Below are positions 51,952-60,787 of a stretch of 64,000 nucleotides of DNA, one piece after another. A program made the position numbers and the translations under genes. This DNA is from Mycobacterium sp. M26 (GTDB lineage Bacteria; Actinomycetota; Actinomycetes; Mycobacteriales; Mycobacteriaceae): assembly GCF_001494595.1 (NCBI RefSeq), contig NZ_LN929908.1, positions 3,378,468-3,442,467 of the forward strand. Direction: 5' to 3'. The notes under the pieces are model-generated. The model made no database searches. It was given only the letters and a program-made list of their open reading frames with translations, and was not told where the DNA came from. Each line of letters begins with the position of its first letter. Positions within the stretch are counted from its first letter, which is position 1.

Positions 51952-52962
51952 TCAGCCGGGCAGCAGGTAGCTGGGCAGGTCGGCATACGACGTCCCGATC
52001 AAACCGAGCCAGTTGAAGGGCAGGTGGTACACAAACACCAGCGTCACCATGCAGAATCCGAGCACAGCGAAGTTCCGCACGTGGGGCCGCAACGCCGGGC
52101 GCCAGCGCTGCGCACCGAGTTCGATCGGCGACTCTCCCACCGGCCGCTCCTCCGCTTCCATCCGCGCCCAGGTGAAGACACACCCTACGAATGCCACCAG
52201 GATGGACTCATAGATCGGGAACTGATGCACTTCACCGGGCCACAGGGTCAGGGGTTCATAGGTTTTGGCGAAGGCGTAGGCATGGGTGGTCCGGATCACC
52301 ACATTCTCCACCACGAAATCGAAGACAAATTCGAAAATGAAGATAAAGACAAACAGGCGGAACTTGGACATGGCCGGCCACCGGCGCCGCAGGCGTTTTG
52401 CCTCGTGGCACGCCACGATGGCCACGCCTGCACAGAAGTAGATGTACATCGGCGGACCCCAGATCAACGACTCCGCGTAGCGACTCGGTGCATCCGGGTT
52501 ATGGAACGGCAGGAATCGGACCCAGACACCGCGATTGACGTTCGCGCTGTTCCATGCGAACAGATACTGCTGGACATTGAGGAACGCATCCGCCACAAAG
52601 CAGATGATGCCGCCGATGACGAACTTGCCGTCCAGGCTCAACGAACCCGTCCGGCGGAGCGGCTTGACCACGCAGTACCAGATGAACGCCGCCATCACCG
52701 CAAGACTGATCGCCTCAAAGATGCGCAGGGCGATCAATCGCCCAGTGTCCATGACGTCAGGTCCCACCCGTGGCGCGGGAGTGAACTCCTCCCCCGAAGT
52801 CACCCATCGCACAACGACTTCGACGCATACCACGAACCACACAACGCCGATGAGGGCAAGGAAGGTCGCAGGACCCTGCCGACCGAGTGGCGGGGGTTCG
52901 GACACCGGCCGCTTCTCGACGACCGCGCCACCGGGACCAGGGGTCAACGACATCTCGGGCAC
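51952..52962 (-). CDS. AveC-like (spirocyclase-family) membrane protein, copy 1
   Basis: A 336-residue integral membrane protein resembling the AveC family. AveC of avermectin biosynthesis is a bifunctional spiroketal-forming and dehydrating enzyme; mycobacterial members have no known role. Visible marks: an N-terminal helix (LALIGVVWFVVCVEVVVRWV), the loop RYAESLIWGPPMYIYFCAG, a DFVVENVVIRTTHAYAFAKT segment, the VHQFPIYESILVA block and a terminal PSYLLPG. The last is shared with the copy at 59787 (PSYMLPG), as are RYAE-L, RT-AYAF-TxE-LTL and QFPIYES-type blocks. Upstream lies a dyad and a divergent TetR gene. It would act on a lipid-like substrate at the membrane, by inference. Confidence 0.8.
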   Translation of the reverse strand: MPEMSLTPGPGGAVVEKRPVSEPPPLGRQGPATFLALIGVVWFVVCVEVVVRWVTSGEEFTPAPRVGPDVMDTGRLIALRIFEAISLAVMAAFIWYCVVKPLRRTGSLSLDGKFVIGGIICFVADAFLNVQQYLFAWNSANVNRGVWVRFLPFHNPDAPSRYAESLIWGPPMYIYFCAGVAIVACHEAKRLRRRWPAMSKFRLFVFIFIFEFVFDFVVENVVIRTTHAYAFAKTYEPLTLWPGEVHQFPIYESILVAFVGCVFTWARMEAEERPVGESPIELGAQRWRPALRPHVRNFAVLGFCMVTLVFVYHLPFNWLGLIGTSYADLPSYLLPG

Positions 52963-52965
52963 CTT

Positions 52966-52994
52966 TGGTAGACAAACTAGATCTTTTGTAACCA
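52966..52994. promoter_or_regulatory. Candidate TetR operator upstream of AveC-like copy 1
   Basis: TGGT-AG-ACAAA (52966-52976) faces TTTGT-A-ACCA (52985-52994): nine complementary pairs with one bulged base, spacer of 8. It lies just upstream of the AveC-like start and before the divergent TetR gene. The inner ACAAA/TTTGT matches the dyad before the mce operon. Confidence 0.6.
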
Positions 52995-53063
52995 GCTGGG
53001 TGATAATGACCCGGTGTATGCAGATATGTCAACCAGCGGCCGACACCCGAGGTGGGCGTGGAC

Positions 53064-53648
53064 ATGACTCCGGGCCCCCGCGCCGCCGCCAGGCAGCGCA
53101 TCATCAGCGCCGCACGGGAACTGTTCTGCACCAGCGGTATACGTGCGGTGACCATGGCCGACGTCGCGAACGAGGCGGGCTGCAGCCGGCAGATGGTCTA
53201 CAAGGTGTTCTTCGACCGGCGGGAGCTGATCCTGGCCGCCATCATCGATCGGATCGTCGAGATCGCCGACTCCACCGCGGATGCGGTTCCCGACGCCGGC
53301 TTCACCGAGTCGTTTGTCGAACTGTCGGTCCGGATCATCGAGACGCTGCGCAACGATCCCGAGCTGTCGACGCTGCTGGGTGACAGCAGTCCGGTCACTG
53401 CACACGAAGCACTATGGGAGCCGGAGCTGGTCGAACGTGCGGTGCGCTTCTGGCAGCCCTGGCTCGACATCGGCAGGCAACGACACCTACTCCGAGACGA
53501 TCTCTCCAATCGCGATCTCGCCGACTGGCTGCACACCGTCTACGCCTCGATCATCCTGCGCCGCAACATACCTCAGGAAGACGAGCGGGCAATGATCGAA
53601 CGCTTCGTCATGACCTCGCTGGCGATGGCCAGTAGCGTGCCCCGCTGA
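53064..53648 (+). CDS. TetR-family regulator, divergent from AveC-like copy 1
   Basis: A 194-residue TetR regulator: HTH at about residues 14-57 (RIISAARELFCTSGIRAVTM, AGCSRQMVYKVFFDRRELI). ATG 53064 is given; in-frame GTG codons at 53052 and 53058 are close alternatives (GAGG at 53049-53052 suits 53058). It diverges from the AveC-like gene, with a bulged dyad in between, and is convergent with another TetR gene across a strong hairpin. Confidence 0.88.
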   Translation: MTPGPRAAARQRIISAARELFCTSGIRAVTMADVANEAGCSRQMVYKVFFDRRELILAAIIDRIVEIADSTADAVPDAGFTESFVELSVRIIETLRNDPELSTLLGDSSPVTAHEALWEPELVERAVRFWQPWLDIGRQRHLLRDDLSNRDLADWLHTVYASIILRRNIPQEDERAMIERFVMTSLAMASSVPR

Positions 53649-53650
53649 CA

Positions 53651-53709
53651 TCGAGTTTCACGTTGTGCAGCGCTGCTCTCGAACTTTCCCTGCGAAACGT
53701 GAAACTCGA
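53651..53709. terminator. Bidirectional hairpin between convergent TetR genes
   Basis: A perfect 14-bp inverted repeat: TCGAGTTTCACGTT at 53651-53664 and its complement at 53696-53709, with a 31-nt loop that contains the palindrome GCAGCGCTGC (53667-53676). It fills the gap between two convergent genes, so it would end both transcripts. It has the same CGAGT...ACTCG ends and size as the element at 7174-7232. Confidence 0.75.
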
Positions 53710-53714
53710 ACTGC

Positions 53715-54341
53715 TCAGTTGCCGTAGAGCGTGCCGTTCCACATCGCCACCAGTGGACCGACCATTGATTCCTCGTCGGTCAGTTCAGGATCAACCCCCA
53801 TACCGGCGATATGCAGCACCCGTTCTGTGCTCCAGAAGAGTGTGGCGGCAAGGGTGCGGCTCGGCAGATCCGAGGTGATCAGGCCGGCCTCCCGTTCTCG
53901 ATCGATCTCAACGGCGCCGGCGGCGACAAACCGCTCGACGACAGCGAGCCACAGCGTCCGCAGTGCGGCCTCGCTGTGCCAGTGCTGGTTGGCCGCCTGC
54001 AAGACCGAGCGATGCCGATGCCATGCATGCGTCACCGCGCGGATGCTGCGCTCCAGGGCAATCGACGGTGGGGTCTCGGGCGAGCGTTCCAGAAATGGTT
54101 GCACTGTTCTGAAGATGTCTTCCATCGCCGCCTCGAGCAGACCGGCCAGCACCGAGAACTTCGACGAGAAGTAGAAGTAGAAGGTCGCCCGCGACACGTT
54201 CGCCTCGGTGAGAATCTGCGCCACGCTGATATCAGCGAATGCCTCACGCTCCATCAGCCGAGCCGTCGCGGCGTACATGGCATCGACCGCAGGTACTCCG
54301 TTGAGATCTACCGATCGTGGTCGACGCGTGGGCTCCGTCAT
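53715..54341 (-). CDS. TetR-family regulator, divergent from the 54.5-57.4 kb operon
   Basis: A 208-residue TetR regulator: HTH at about residues 22-65 (AMYAATARLMEREAFADISV, ANVSRATFYFYFSSKFSVL), with a ligand domain rich in Trp and Leu. ATG 54341 follows AAGGTG by about 6 bases; ATG 54374 is an alternative that adds 11 residues. It faces the membrane-protein/FAD-oxidoreductase operon across a 198-bp region holding the palindrome TGTCTAGACA, its probable target. Confidence 0.86.
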   Translation of the reverse strand: MTEPTRRPRSVDLNGVPAVDAMYAATARLMEREAFADISVAQILTEANVSRATFYFYFSSKFSVLAGLLEAAMEDIFRTVQPFLERSPETPPSIALERSIRAVTHAWHRHRSVLQAANQHWHSEAALRTLWLAVVERFVAAGAVEIDREREAGLITSDLPSRTLAATLFWSTERVLHIAGMGVDPELTDEESMVGPLVAMWNGTLYGN

Positions 54342-54425
54342 CTGCGTCACCTTACCGTCGCTCGCAGCGACCATCCCGCACCCCCGCGCAGAAATCTAAT
54401 CCGATTTCAAATGAGGTATACACAA

Positions 54426-54465
54426 TGTCTAGACACGGTGTTAGTGTGAGCTGGTCCACACCAGC
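54426..54465. promoter_or_regulatory. Palindrome and leader hairpin before the 54.5 kb operon
   Basis: TGTCTAGACA (54426-54435) is a perfect 10-bp palindrome next to ACAC-G-GTGT (54432-54440). Just downstream GCTGGT-ccac-ACCAGC (54450-54465) is a perfect 6-bp hairpin. They are likely the TetR site and a leader structure for the operon starting at 54540. Confidence 0.55.
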
Positions 54466-54539
54466 CGATACCGGCTGTCAGGGAGAAAACCGCATGTCAC
54501 GGGCATGCGCGTCCGAGATCACCACGAGAGGACACACCG

Positions 54540-55574
54540 ATGAGTCCCATGTTGAGCGCGACATGGTCGCCCCTCATTCAGGGCCAGGGCTGGCCGCCCA
54601 ATATCCAGCCGGCTCCCGGCAACTTCAGCGCCAGCTTGGGCGCCGAGATCGCATTCATCCTCATCGCCGGCGCCTTGGTGATGGTGCTGGCCTTGCCCTG
54701 GGCGATCAGGGCCGCGGTCAAGAGCCGCAACTTCGTCCCGCTGATCGTGATGGCTAGTGGTTTGATCTGCAGCCTGCTCGAGCCGATGCTCGATCTACTC
54801 GGCCATCTGCACTGGGCGAACAATCTCATGCCGGCCTTCACCAACTTCGGCATCACTGTCCCGCTGCTGATTCCACCGTGCTATGTGGCGTTCCTGGGAC
54901 TCGAGGCCTACTTCTGCTACTTCGTGATCCGCAATGGCGCGCACGCATCGACCTTCGTGATGCTGCTGGGCATGGGCATTGTCACCGACGCGGTCATGGA
55001 AACCATCGGTATCAACCTCGGCACCTACCTCTACTACGGCGTGCAACCGTTCACTTTCCTGGGCTTCCCGTACTGGTGGGGTTTCATCAATGGCGGCTCG
55101 TTCGTCACGATCGGCGCCATCCTGGCTTTCGCAGTTCCGAGACTCAAAGGCGCACAACAACTGCTGCTCCTGCTGGTGGCTCCGTTCGGCATGATGGTCG
55201 CCTACTTCGGCGTCGGATTCCCGCACATCCTGATTCACAACTCCACGTTGCCGACCCCGGTGCGCTGGCTGGGAGCCGCTGTCATGATGGCCATGATGGT
55301 CGGCTGGATGTTCATCCTGCACCGGCTGGTCGGCCGTCCCAACACACTGCCGGCTCCCAAGTGGACGTTCTGGCGAGTCTTCGCTTACGGCAAGTTCATC
55401 CCGACCCGCCGGGGCCGCGCGGAACTGTGGCGCAAGATGTGCGAGGAGGGTGGCGTGAAGCCGGGCGACGGGATCGCGGTCGATCCCGAGGATCCGTCTC
55501 AGGCCGTCCCGGTCGGCCCGACGATCACCTTCGACGGCGGGCCCCGCAACCGCGAGCCAGCGGCGTCAATCTGA
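54540..55574 (+). CDS. Multi-pass membrane protein, paralogue of the 51.2 kb protein
   Basis: A 344-residue protein with about seven helices (AEIAFILIAGALVMVLALPW, FVMLLGMGIVTDAVMETIGI, LLLLLVAPFGMMVAYFGVGF) and a soluble C-terminal tail of about 75 residues (FWRVFAYGKFIPTRRGRAEL, DGIAVDPEDPSQ). It shares the EPxxDLLG helix and the GFPYWWGFINGGS block with the protein at 51157, but the tail is extra. It is followed 93 bases later by the phytoene-desaturase-like gene on the same strand. Acidic residues in several helices (CSLLEPMLD, TDAVMETIG) hint at an enzyme or transporter rather than a plain anchor. Function unknown. Confidence 0.72.
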   Translation: MSPMLSATWSPLIQGQGWPPNIQPAPGNFSASLGAEIAFILIAGALVMVLALPWAIRAAVKSRNFVPLIVMASGLICSLLEPMLDLLGHLHWANNLMPAFTNFGITVPLLIPPCYVAFLGLEAYFCYFVIRNGAHASTFVMLLGMGIVTDAVMETIGINLGTYLYYGVQPFTFLGFPYWWGFINGGSFVTIGAILAFAVPRLKGAQQLLLLLVAPFGMMVAYFGVGFPHILIHNSTLPTPVRWLGAAVMMAMMVGWMFILHRLVGRPNTLPAPKWTFWRVFAYGKFIPTRRGRAELWRKMCEEGGVKPGDGIAVDPEDPSQAVPVGPTITFDGGPRNREPAASI

Positions 55575-55667
55575 CCCACGACGCGGTGGGTCGGTGGCGA
55601 CGAGAATCGCCCCGGCCCATCGCGTTTCGGCCACCACCCTGTGAGCACTATCTGTTGAGGATCATTC

Positions 55668-57383
55668 ATGTCTGGAACTGCCCAGCCCCCTCGTGAAGCC
55701 GATGTCGTCGTCGTCGGTTCCGGCCACAACGGTCTGGTCGCCGCGGCCTATCTGGCCAAAGCCGGACTCAACGTCCTGGTTGTGGAAGCGGCCGCGACCG
55801 CCGGCGGTATGACGTCGACGAACTCGTTCGCTCCGGAGGCCCCGGAGTACACCATCAACGAGGCCTCCATCCAGGCCTCGCTGTTCCGCACGACCACGAT
55901 CAACGACGACCTCGAGTTGTCGACTCGGTACGGGCTGCGACAGACGGTGATCGATCCGGCCCACTTCCAGCTCGCCGCCGATGGGAGTTCACTGGGCCTG
56001 TGGCGTGACCCGCGCAAGACCGCAGCCGAGTTGGAGTACTTCTCCAAGAAGGACGCCCGCGCTCTCATCGAGCTGTACGAGGTCATCGACGCGGCGGTCG
56101 AGATCGGTCTGCCGATGATGCAGACCAATGTCGTCACGCCTGACATCTCCGCAATCCTGAAGGCCGCCAGGGGTGTTGCCAAGAACCGCAAACAGCTCAG
56201 CGCCATCGGTCGCTGGATGGCGAGTTCGCAGACCGAGGCGGTCGAGGAGAGCTTCGAGCACGACATGATCCGCGCCCCTCTGCTCACCTCGCTACCGTTC
56301 ATGCCGTTTGACGCCGACCTGTCCGGCTGGTCGCTGATCTATCTGGGCGTGCTCTCCAAGTACGGCGTCGCTATGTTCCACGGCGGGACCGGTTCCCTGC
56401 CCAAGGCACTCATTGGAGTGATCAAGGACAACGGCGGAGACATCGTGACGAACTCCCCCGTCGAAGAACTCATCATCGAGCACAACCGCTGCGTCGGTGT
56501 TCGGGTCCGCGGTGGCACCGAGATTCGCTCCCGCCGTGGCGTACTCACCGCGTGCAGCCCGAAGACGACCCTGACCAAACTCCTGCCGCGCGGAATCCTG
56601 GAGCACAAGAAGCAGGTCGCCGCCGATCACATCCCGACCCGAAAACGCGGTATCGCCGACGCGAAAGTCAATGTCGCACTGTCGGGGCGGGTGGACATGT
56701 CCAAGCATGAGAAGTGGCGTGGCGACGGGATCGATCTGCGGTTGGCCTGCAACTGCTACCACACCTACGAGCAGGCCAAGGAAGCTGCTAAGGCCTGTGT
56801 GCGTGGCCAGGTTCCCGACGCGATCCCCGGCCTGGCACAGGTGACCAACGCCTTCGATCCCTCGATGTCACCCCCGGGCAAGGACCTCTGGTGGTTCTGG
56901 ACCGGTCTCACACCGTCCTTCCCCGAGGAGGGCTGGGACGTAGCCCGAAAGAAGATCACCGACAGCATCATCAAGGACGCCGACGAGTACTACAAGGGTG
57001 TCGAGGACCTGCAGGTTGCGGTCCGACCACTGGTGCTTCCCGATATCGAGGAACGCTTCTGGGCCATCGACGGTTCGGTGTACCACGTCGATCCGACGAT
57101 CAGCAGGTTCGGTCCCAATAAGCCGGTAGCCGGCTTCGCGGGATACCGCACTCCGGTCGAGGGGCTCTTCCTGACCGGTTCGGGAACCCATCCTGTTGCC
57201 GGGATCAGCGGGATGCCGGGCCAGAACGCGGCTCGCACGATGCTCAAGCAGTTCCGGTTGGAGGACAAGGGCGGTCGATTAGGTGCACTCAAAGACCGGC
57301 TGCGCCGCGAGCGTCGCCGAGCCGCGCTCGTCGACGATCCCTACTCCAGTGGGCCCAACGACCCGTTTCCGGCCGAGTTGTAG
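55668..57383 (+). CDS. Phytoene-desaturase-like FAD oxidoreductase, copy 1
   Basis: A 571-residue FAD enzyme of the CrtI/amine-oxidase superfamily. The dinucleotide motif is VVVVGSGHNGLVAAAYLAKA followed by VVEAAATAGGM, and the C-terminal FAD-binding region reads GLFLTGSGTHPVAGISGMPG. Internal FHGGTGSLPKALIGVIKDNG is the substrate-domain block typical of this branch. Enzymes of this superfamily desaturate or isomerise polyenes and similar lipids. The whole length is collinear with the copy at 58111 (same ASIQ/GAIQ, KKDARA/PKDARA and PGQNAARTML/PGKLAAQTVL regions), so they are paralogues. GAGG precedes ATG 55668. Its end overlaps the convergent membrane gene by 43 bp. Confidence 0.85.
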   Translation: MSGTAQPPREADVVVVGSGHNGLVAAAYLAKAGLNVLVVEAAATAGGMTSTNSFAPEAPEYTINEASIQASLFRTTTINDDLELSTRYGLRQTVIDPAHFQLAADGSSLGLWRDPRKTAAELEYFSKKDARALIELYEVIDAAVEIGLPMMQTNVVTPDISAILKAARGVAKNRKQLSAIGRWMASSQTEAVEESFEHDMIRAPLLTSLPFMPFDADLSGWSLIYLGVLSKYGVAMFHGGTGSLPKALIGVIKDNGGDIVTNSPVEELIIEHNRCVGVRVRGGTEIRSRRGVLTACSPKTTLTKLLPRGILEHKKQVAADHIPTRKRGIADAKVNVALSGRVDMSKHEKWRGDGIDLRLACNCYHTYEQAKEAAKACVRGQVPDAIPGLAQVTNAFDPSMSPPGKDLWWFWTGLTPSFPEEGWDVARKKITDSIIKDADEYYKGVEDLQVAVRPLVLPDIEERFWAIDGSVYHVDPTISRFGPNKPVAGFAGYRTPVEGLFLTGSGTHPVAGISGMPGQNAARTMLKQFRLEDKGGRLGALKDRLRRERRRAALVDDPYSSGPNDPFPAEL

Positions 57384-58105
57384 TCTGCCGCAGCCTCATC
57401 CTTGATCGCGCGGAATACCAGCCACGCCGTGACGAGATACCAGACACCGAAAACGGCTGCCGGTATCCAGAATCCGATGAGACCCGTCCAGGCGAACGGA
57501 CCGCTCTTGAAGAAGATGATCATGCTCGCGGGAAGTAGCAGCAGCGCGACCCACAGATTGAGGTAGCCGAACCAGCGCGGGAACACCGGGCGGGGATTCT
57601 TGTCGGTGAAGATCGCGGTTGCGAGCGATCCCAACTGACCGAGGATGGGCGGCCACGGCAGGATGAGCATCACGTAGGACAGATCGTTGACAAGTTTGGT
57701 CAGTTCCGCAGGCCGTTCGGGCCGGAACAACCCGCCGATGAACAGCAGCACCGGGATGATCAGGACGACGGTAACGATCAGCCCCGAGGCAAACTGCAGG
57801 ATGGCCAGGCTCGGGACTCGACGCTCGGCCCGCCGCATCTGCATGCTGATCGCGAAGAAGAACGGCACCGTGAGGAAGATGCCGATCAGGCCTAACAGCG
57901 CGCCGAGGCGATGCAGGTTAACCCCATTGCCGTAAGCGTGGGCCACCTGCTCGGCGCTGTAGGTCGCAGGGATGAGCGGGATGAAGCCGCCCATCAGTCC
58001 CCAGCCGCCGAACAGCAGGACGACGAACACCGGCCCACACCAGGCACAGACGGTCTGAATCTTGCGGGAAAGTTCCACATCCCGGCGGAACTCGGCTGCA
58101 TCCAT
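57341..58105 (-). CDS. Six-helix membrane protein at the end of the minus-strand operon
   Basis: A 254-residue membrane protein with helices at WCGPVFVVLLFGGWGLMGGF, LLGLIGIFLTVPFFFAISM, FASGLIVTVVLIIPVLLFIG, VMLILPWPPILGQLGSLATA, NLWVALLLLPASMIIFF and FWIPAAVFGVWYLVTAWLVF. ATG 58105 is used; the frame is open back to 58177 but enters the neighbouring gene. It lies 5 bases after the second FAD oxidoreductase gene. The 3' 43 bases overlap the end of the plus-strand FAD oxidoreductase gene. No enzymatic motif; function unknown. Confidence 0.72.
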   Translation of the reverse strand: MDAAEFRRDVELSRKIQTVCAWCGPVFVVLLFGGWGLMGGFIPLIPATYSAEQVAHAYGNGVNLHRLGALLGLIGIFLTVPFFFAISMQMRRAERRVPSLAILQFASGLIVTVVLIIPVLLFIGGLFRPERPAELTKLVNDLSYVMLILPWPPILGQLGSLATAIFTDKNPRPVFPRWFGYLNLWVALLLLPASMIIFFKSGPFAWTGLIGFWIPAAVFGVWYLVTAWLVFRAIKDEAAADYNSAGNGSLGPLE

Positions 58106-58110
58106 TGCTG

Positions 58111-59733
58111 CTACCCGTCCTTCGCGGCGAGGTCTCGCAGCACGGTCTGGGCGGCGAGCTTGCCCGGCAGTGCGCACACCCCACCGACCGGATGTGTTCC
58201 GGCGCCACTGAGATAGAGGCCCGCGACCGGTGTCCGGTAGGCACCGAGACCCGCGGCGGGCTTGAGCGGCCCGAAGCGGGTGATGAGCGGATCGACGTGA
58301 TACACGTTGCCCGCCGGGGCATTGAAACGCTGCTCGATGTCGGGGCCGCCCAGGACCGTTCGATCGATCTCAAGGCTGTCCAAGCCTTCGTAGTACAGAG
58401 CCGCGTCCCGCAGAACCGAGTCCCCGATCTTGTCCCGCACGTCCTCCCACGGCTCCTTGGGCGTCACCGGGATGACACCGGACCACAGCCAGAACGTGCT
58501 GGAACCAGGCGGGGCCTGGGTGGGGTCGACAGCAGACGGGATGATCGAGCAACTCACCGGCACCGGATCGGGCCACTCGCCCCGGACCAACGCGTTCCAG
58601 CCGGCATCCTGCTCGGCGAGGGTGTGCCAGGCCACCAGGTACTTGCGAAGGTCGAGCCCGTCGTTGCGCCACGTCTCGTGCCGGTGCATCGATACCTCGC
58701 CGTCCACCGCGACGTTGATCTTGAGTGAGGTGGCGTGGGTCTTTCGGATCGGGATGTCCTTGGCGCGGGTGGATAGCTTGGTGTCGAGCACACCGTCCGG
58801 GAGCAATTCGTTGAGGGTGATCACCGGATTGCAGGTGGCGATGACGCCCTTGCGTGCCGTGACGGTGCGACCATCCTCCAGTCGCACGCCCGCAACGCGG
58901 TCACCCGACATGACGAATTCGCCCACCCGACAATCGGTGTGGACCGTGCCGCCATGCGCCAGAAGGCAGCGATGCAGCGCCGCGGGTAGCGCGCCGGTAC
59001 CACCGACCGGCATCGCGTTCGACACCTTCTGCACCACGCCCAGATAGATCATTGCCCATGCAGTCATGTCGAGCCGCATCTGCGAGAACGCCGCCATCGC
59101 GGCCAGAGCACCCTTGGGCAGTTCGGTCTCGAAGGTCTCCTCGAGGAACTCGGTGTGCGAGGCGGTGGCCATGTTCCGCAACGACCACAGTCGCTTCGGA
59201 TGCCGGACTGCCCGCGCCAGCGCCTTGCCCATCTCGGCGTTGAAGGGCCGAAGTGGGTGAGACTTCATGTACGCCACAACAAGATCCATCGCGGGATCCA
59301 GTGCGTTGGCCATATCGAGCCAGGCCCTGGCGTCCTTTGGCGAGAACCTGCGCAGTTCGTCTGCGGTGCGGCCGGCATCTTTCCAGATGGCCAGTGAGCT
59401 GCCGTCGGGGTCAAGCTGGACATGGGCGGGATCCACCTCGATCTGCCGGAGGCCGTACTTGTGCAGTTCGAGTTCTTCGGCGACACCGGACAGTCGGAAG
59501 ATCCCGGTCAGTTGGATCGCGCCTTCATTGAACCGGTGCTGCGGCGCGGCCGACAGGGTGGCGTTGGTGGCTGTCATCCCGCCCACCAACGGCGATGCCT
59601 CCACGATCGTCACCCGGTGCCCCGCTTTCGACAGGTAGCAGCCGGCGGTCAGTCCGTTGTGACCCGCACCCACGATCAAGAAGTCAGTCTCCGTGGGCGG
59701 ATTCGGGGTTCCCGGGAATCCATCTCCGAACAT
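58111..59733 (-). CDS. Phytoene-desaturase-like FAD oxidoreductase, copy 2
   Basis: A 540-residue CrtI-superfamily FAD enzyme, paralogue of the one at 55668. FAD motif FLIVGAGHNGLTAGCYLSKA followed by VEASPLVGGM; middle GLRQIEVDPAHVQLDPDGSS; substrate block VGGTGALPAALHRCLLAHGG; C-terminal GLYLSGAGTHPVGGVCALPG. ATG 59733. It is the third-last gene of a five-gene minus-strand run that includes AveC-like copy 2 upstream and a membrane protein downstream. With AveC-like copies next to both FAD enzymes, a joint pathway is inferred. The substrate might be a polyene lipid or a polyketide. Confidence 0.86.
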   Translation of the reverse strand: MFGDGFPGTPNPPTETDFLIVGAGHNGLTAGCYLSKAGHRVTIVEASPLVGGMTATNATLSAAPQHRFNEGAIQLTGIFRLSGVAEELELHKYGLRQIEVDPAHVQLDPDGSSLAIWKDAGRTADELRRFSPKDARAWLDMANALDPAMDLVVAYMKSHPLRPFNAEMGKALARAVRHPKRLWSLRNMATASHTEFLEETFETELPKGALAAMAAFSQMRLDMTAWAMIYLGVVQKVSNAMPVGGTGALPAALHRCLLAHGGTVHTDCRVGEFVMSGDRVAGVRLEDGRTVTARKGVIATCNPVITLNELLPDGVLDTKLSTRAKDIPIRKTHATSLKINVAVDGEVSMHRHETWRNDGLDLRKYLVAWHTLAEQDAGWNALVRGEWPDPVPVSCSIIPSAVDPTQAPPGSSTFWLWSGVIPVTPKEPWEDVRDKIGDSVLRDAALYYEGLDSLEIDRTVLGGPDIEQRFNAPAGNVYHVDPLITRFGPLKPAAGLGAYRTPVAGLYLSGAGTHPVGGVCALPGKLAAQTVLRDLAAKDG

Positions 59734-59786
59734 GACGTGTCAATCCTCTCGGTATGTCGAGCTGTCTGAAGTCGAGTGGTGGAAGC

Positions 59787-60779
59787 TCACTGTGGTCCCG
59801 GCAACATGTATGACGGCGGCGTGATGATGGAGTCCGGATTGACCGACATCCAACTCCACGGGATGAAGTAGGCGACTGCCGCCCACACCGCGCAGAACCC
59901 GATCGTGGCCAACAACATGATGGGGGTGCGCAATCGCGGCGCCCAACGTTCGGCGCCGCGATGCAGGAAGGGCAAGCCATCGGGACTGTCATGTGCCGAC
60001 ATCCGTAGCGCCGTGAATCCCGCTGCGTAGACAGCCACGAAGAGGCTCTCGTACACCGGGAATTGGTAGGGAGTCCCCGCGAACAGTGTCAACGTCTCCC
60101 ATGTGCGGGGAAACGCATAAACCCTGGTGCGAATGAAGATCTGCTCGAGAACGACATCCAAACACAGGATCGCCGCGAACGCGATGGCGAACGACCGCAC
60201 ATTGGGCATCGCGGGGTAGCGTCGGCGCAACGCGATGATGATGCGGCACTCGATGGCGGCCAGGCCGATTCCCAGGTACAGATACTGCGGAACGAACCAG
60301 GCCAAACCTTCCGCATACCGCGTGGGTCCCTGGTGGAGCGGGAAGAATGCCAACCACGACCCCAGATTGAAGGCGTGGGCGTTCCAGGCGAACGTGTAGT
60401 GAAAGTAGTTGATGAGTGGGTCGATCCCGGACGCGAGCAGTGAGCCGACGACGATCATCCCGTCGAGGGTCAATCGACGCGTGGCGATCAGGGGTTTCAG
60501 CAGGAACACCCAGATCGTCGCGGCGGCGATCAGCAGACTGACGATCTCGATCACCCGCAGCGTCAGCAGCGCTGCCCCGTCGAAGCGATCGGGACCAAAG
60601 ACCGGTGCCGGACCGAACTGGGTGTCCGAGGCAATCCACCGCGTCCACGCCTGTCCGATAAACAGGATCCATGCGACACCAACGATCGCCCAGATCGACA
60701 CCGTGCCAGCCCGGTTGGCCACCTGAGGCGACTCGGACCGTCCCTCCAGGTTCATCGGCTGAGCCATGTCCTGCGCCAT
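59787..60779 (-). CDS. AveC-like (spirocyclase-family) membrane protein, copy 2
   Basis: A 330-residue paralogue of the AveC-like protein at 51952. Shared features: the N-terminal helix (SIWAIVGVAWILFIGQAW), a RYAEGLAWFVPQYLYLGIG loop, an FIRTRVYAFPRTWETLTLF segment, a QFPVYESLFVAVY block, and a C-terminal PPSYMLPGPQ. About nine hydrophobic helices. ATG 60779, 8 bases after the phosphotransferase-like gene. It is likely to perform the same chemistry as copy 1 on a related substrate. The AveC link is by family resemblance only. Confidence 0.8.
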   Translation of the reverse strand: MAQDMAQPMNLEGRSESPQVANRAGTVSIWAIVGVAWILFIGQAWTRWIASDTQFGPAPVFGPDRFDGAALLTLRVIEIVSLLIAAATIWVFLLKPLIATRRLTLDGMIVVGSLLASGIDPLINYFHYTFAWNAHAFNLGSWLAFFPLHQGPTRYAEGLAWFVPQYLYLGIGLAAIECRIIIALRRRYPAMPNVRSFAIAFAAILCLDVVLEQIFIRTRVYAFPRTWETLTLFAGTPYQFPVYESLFVAVYAAGFTALRMSAHDSPDGLPFLHRGAERWAPRLRTPIMLLATIGFCAVWAAVAYFIPWSWMSVNPDSIITPPSYMLPGPQ

Positions 60780-60787
60780 GCCGACGA

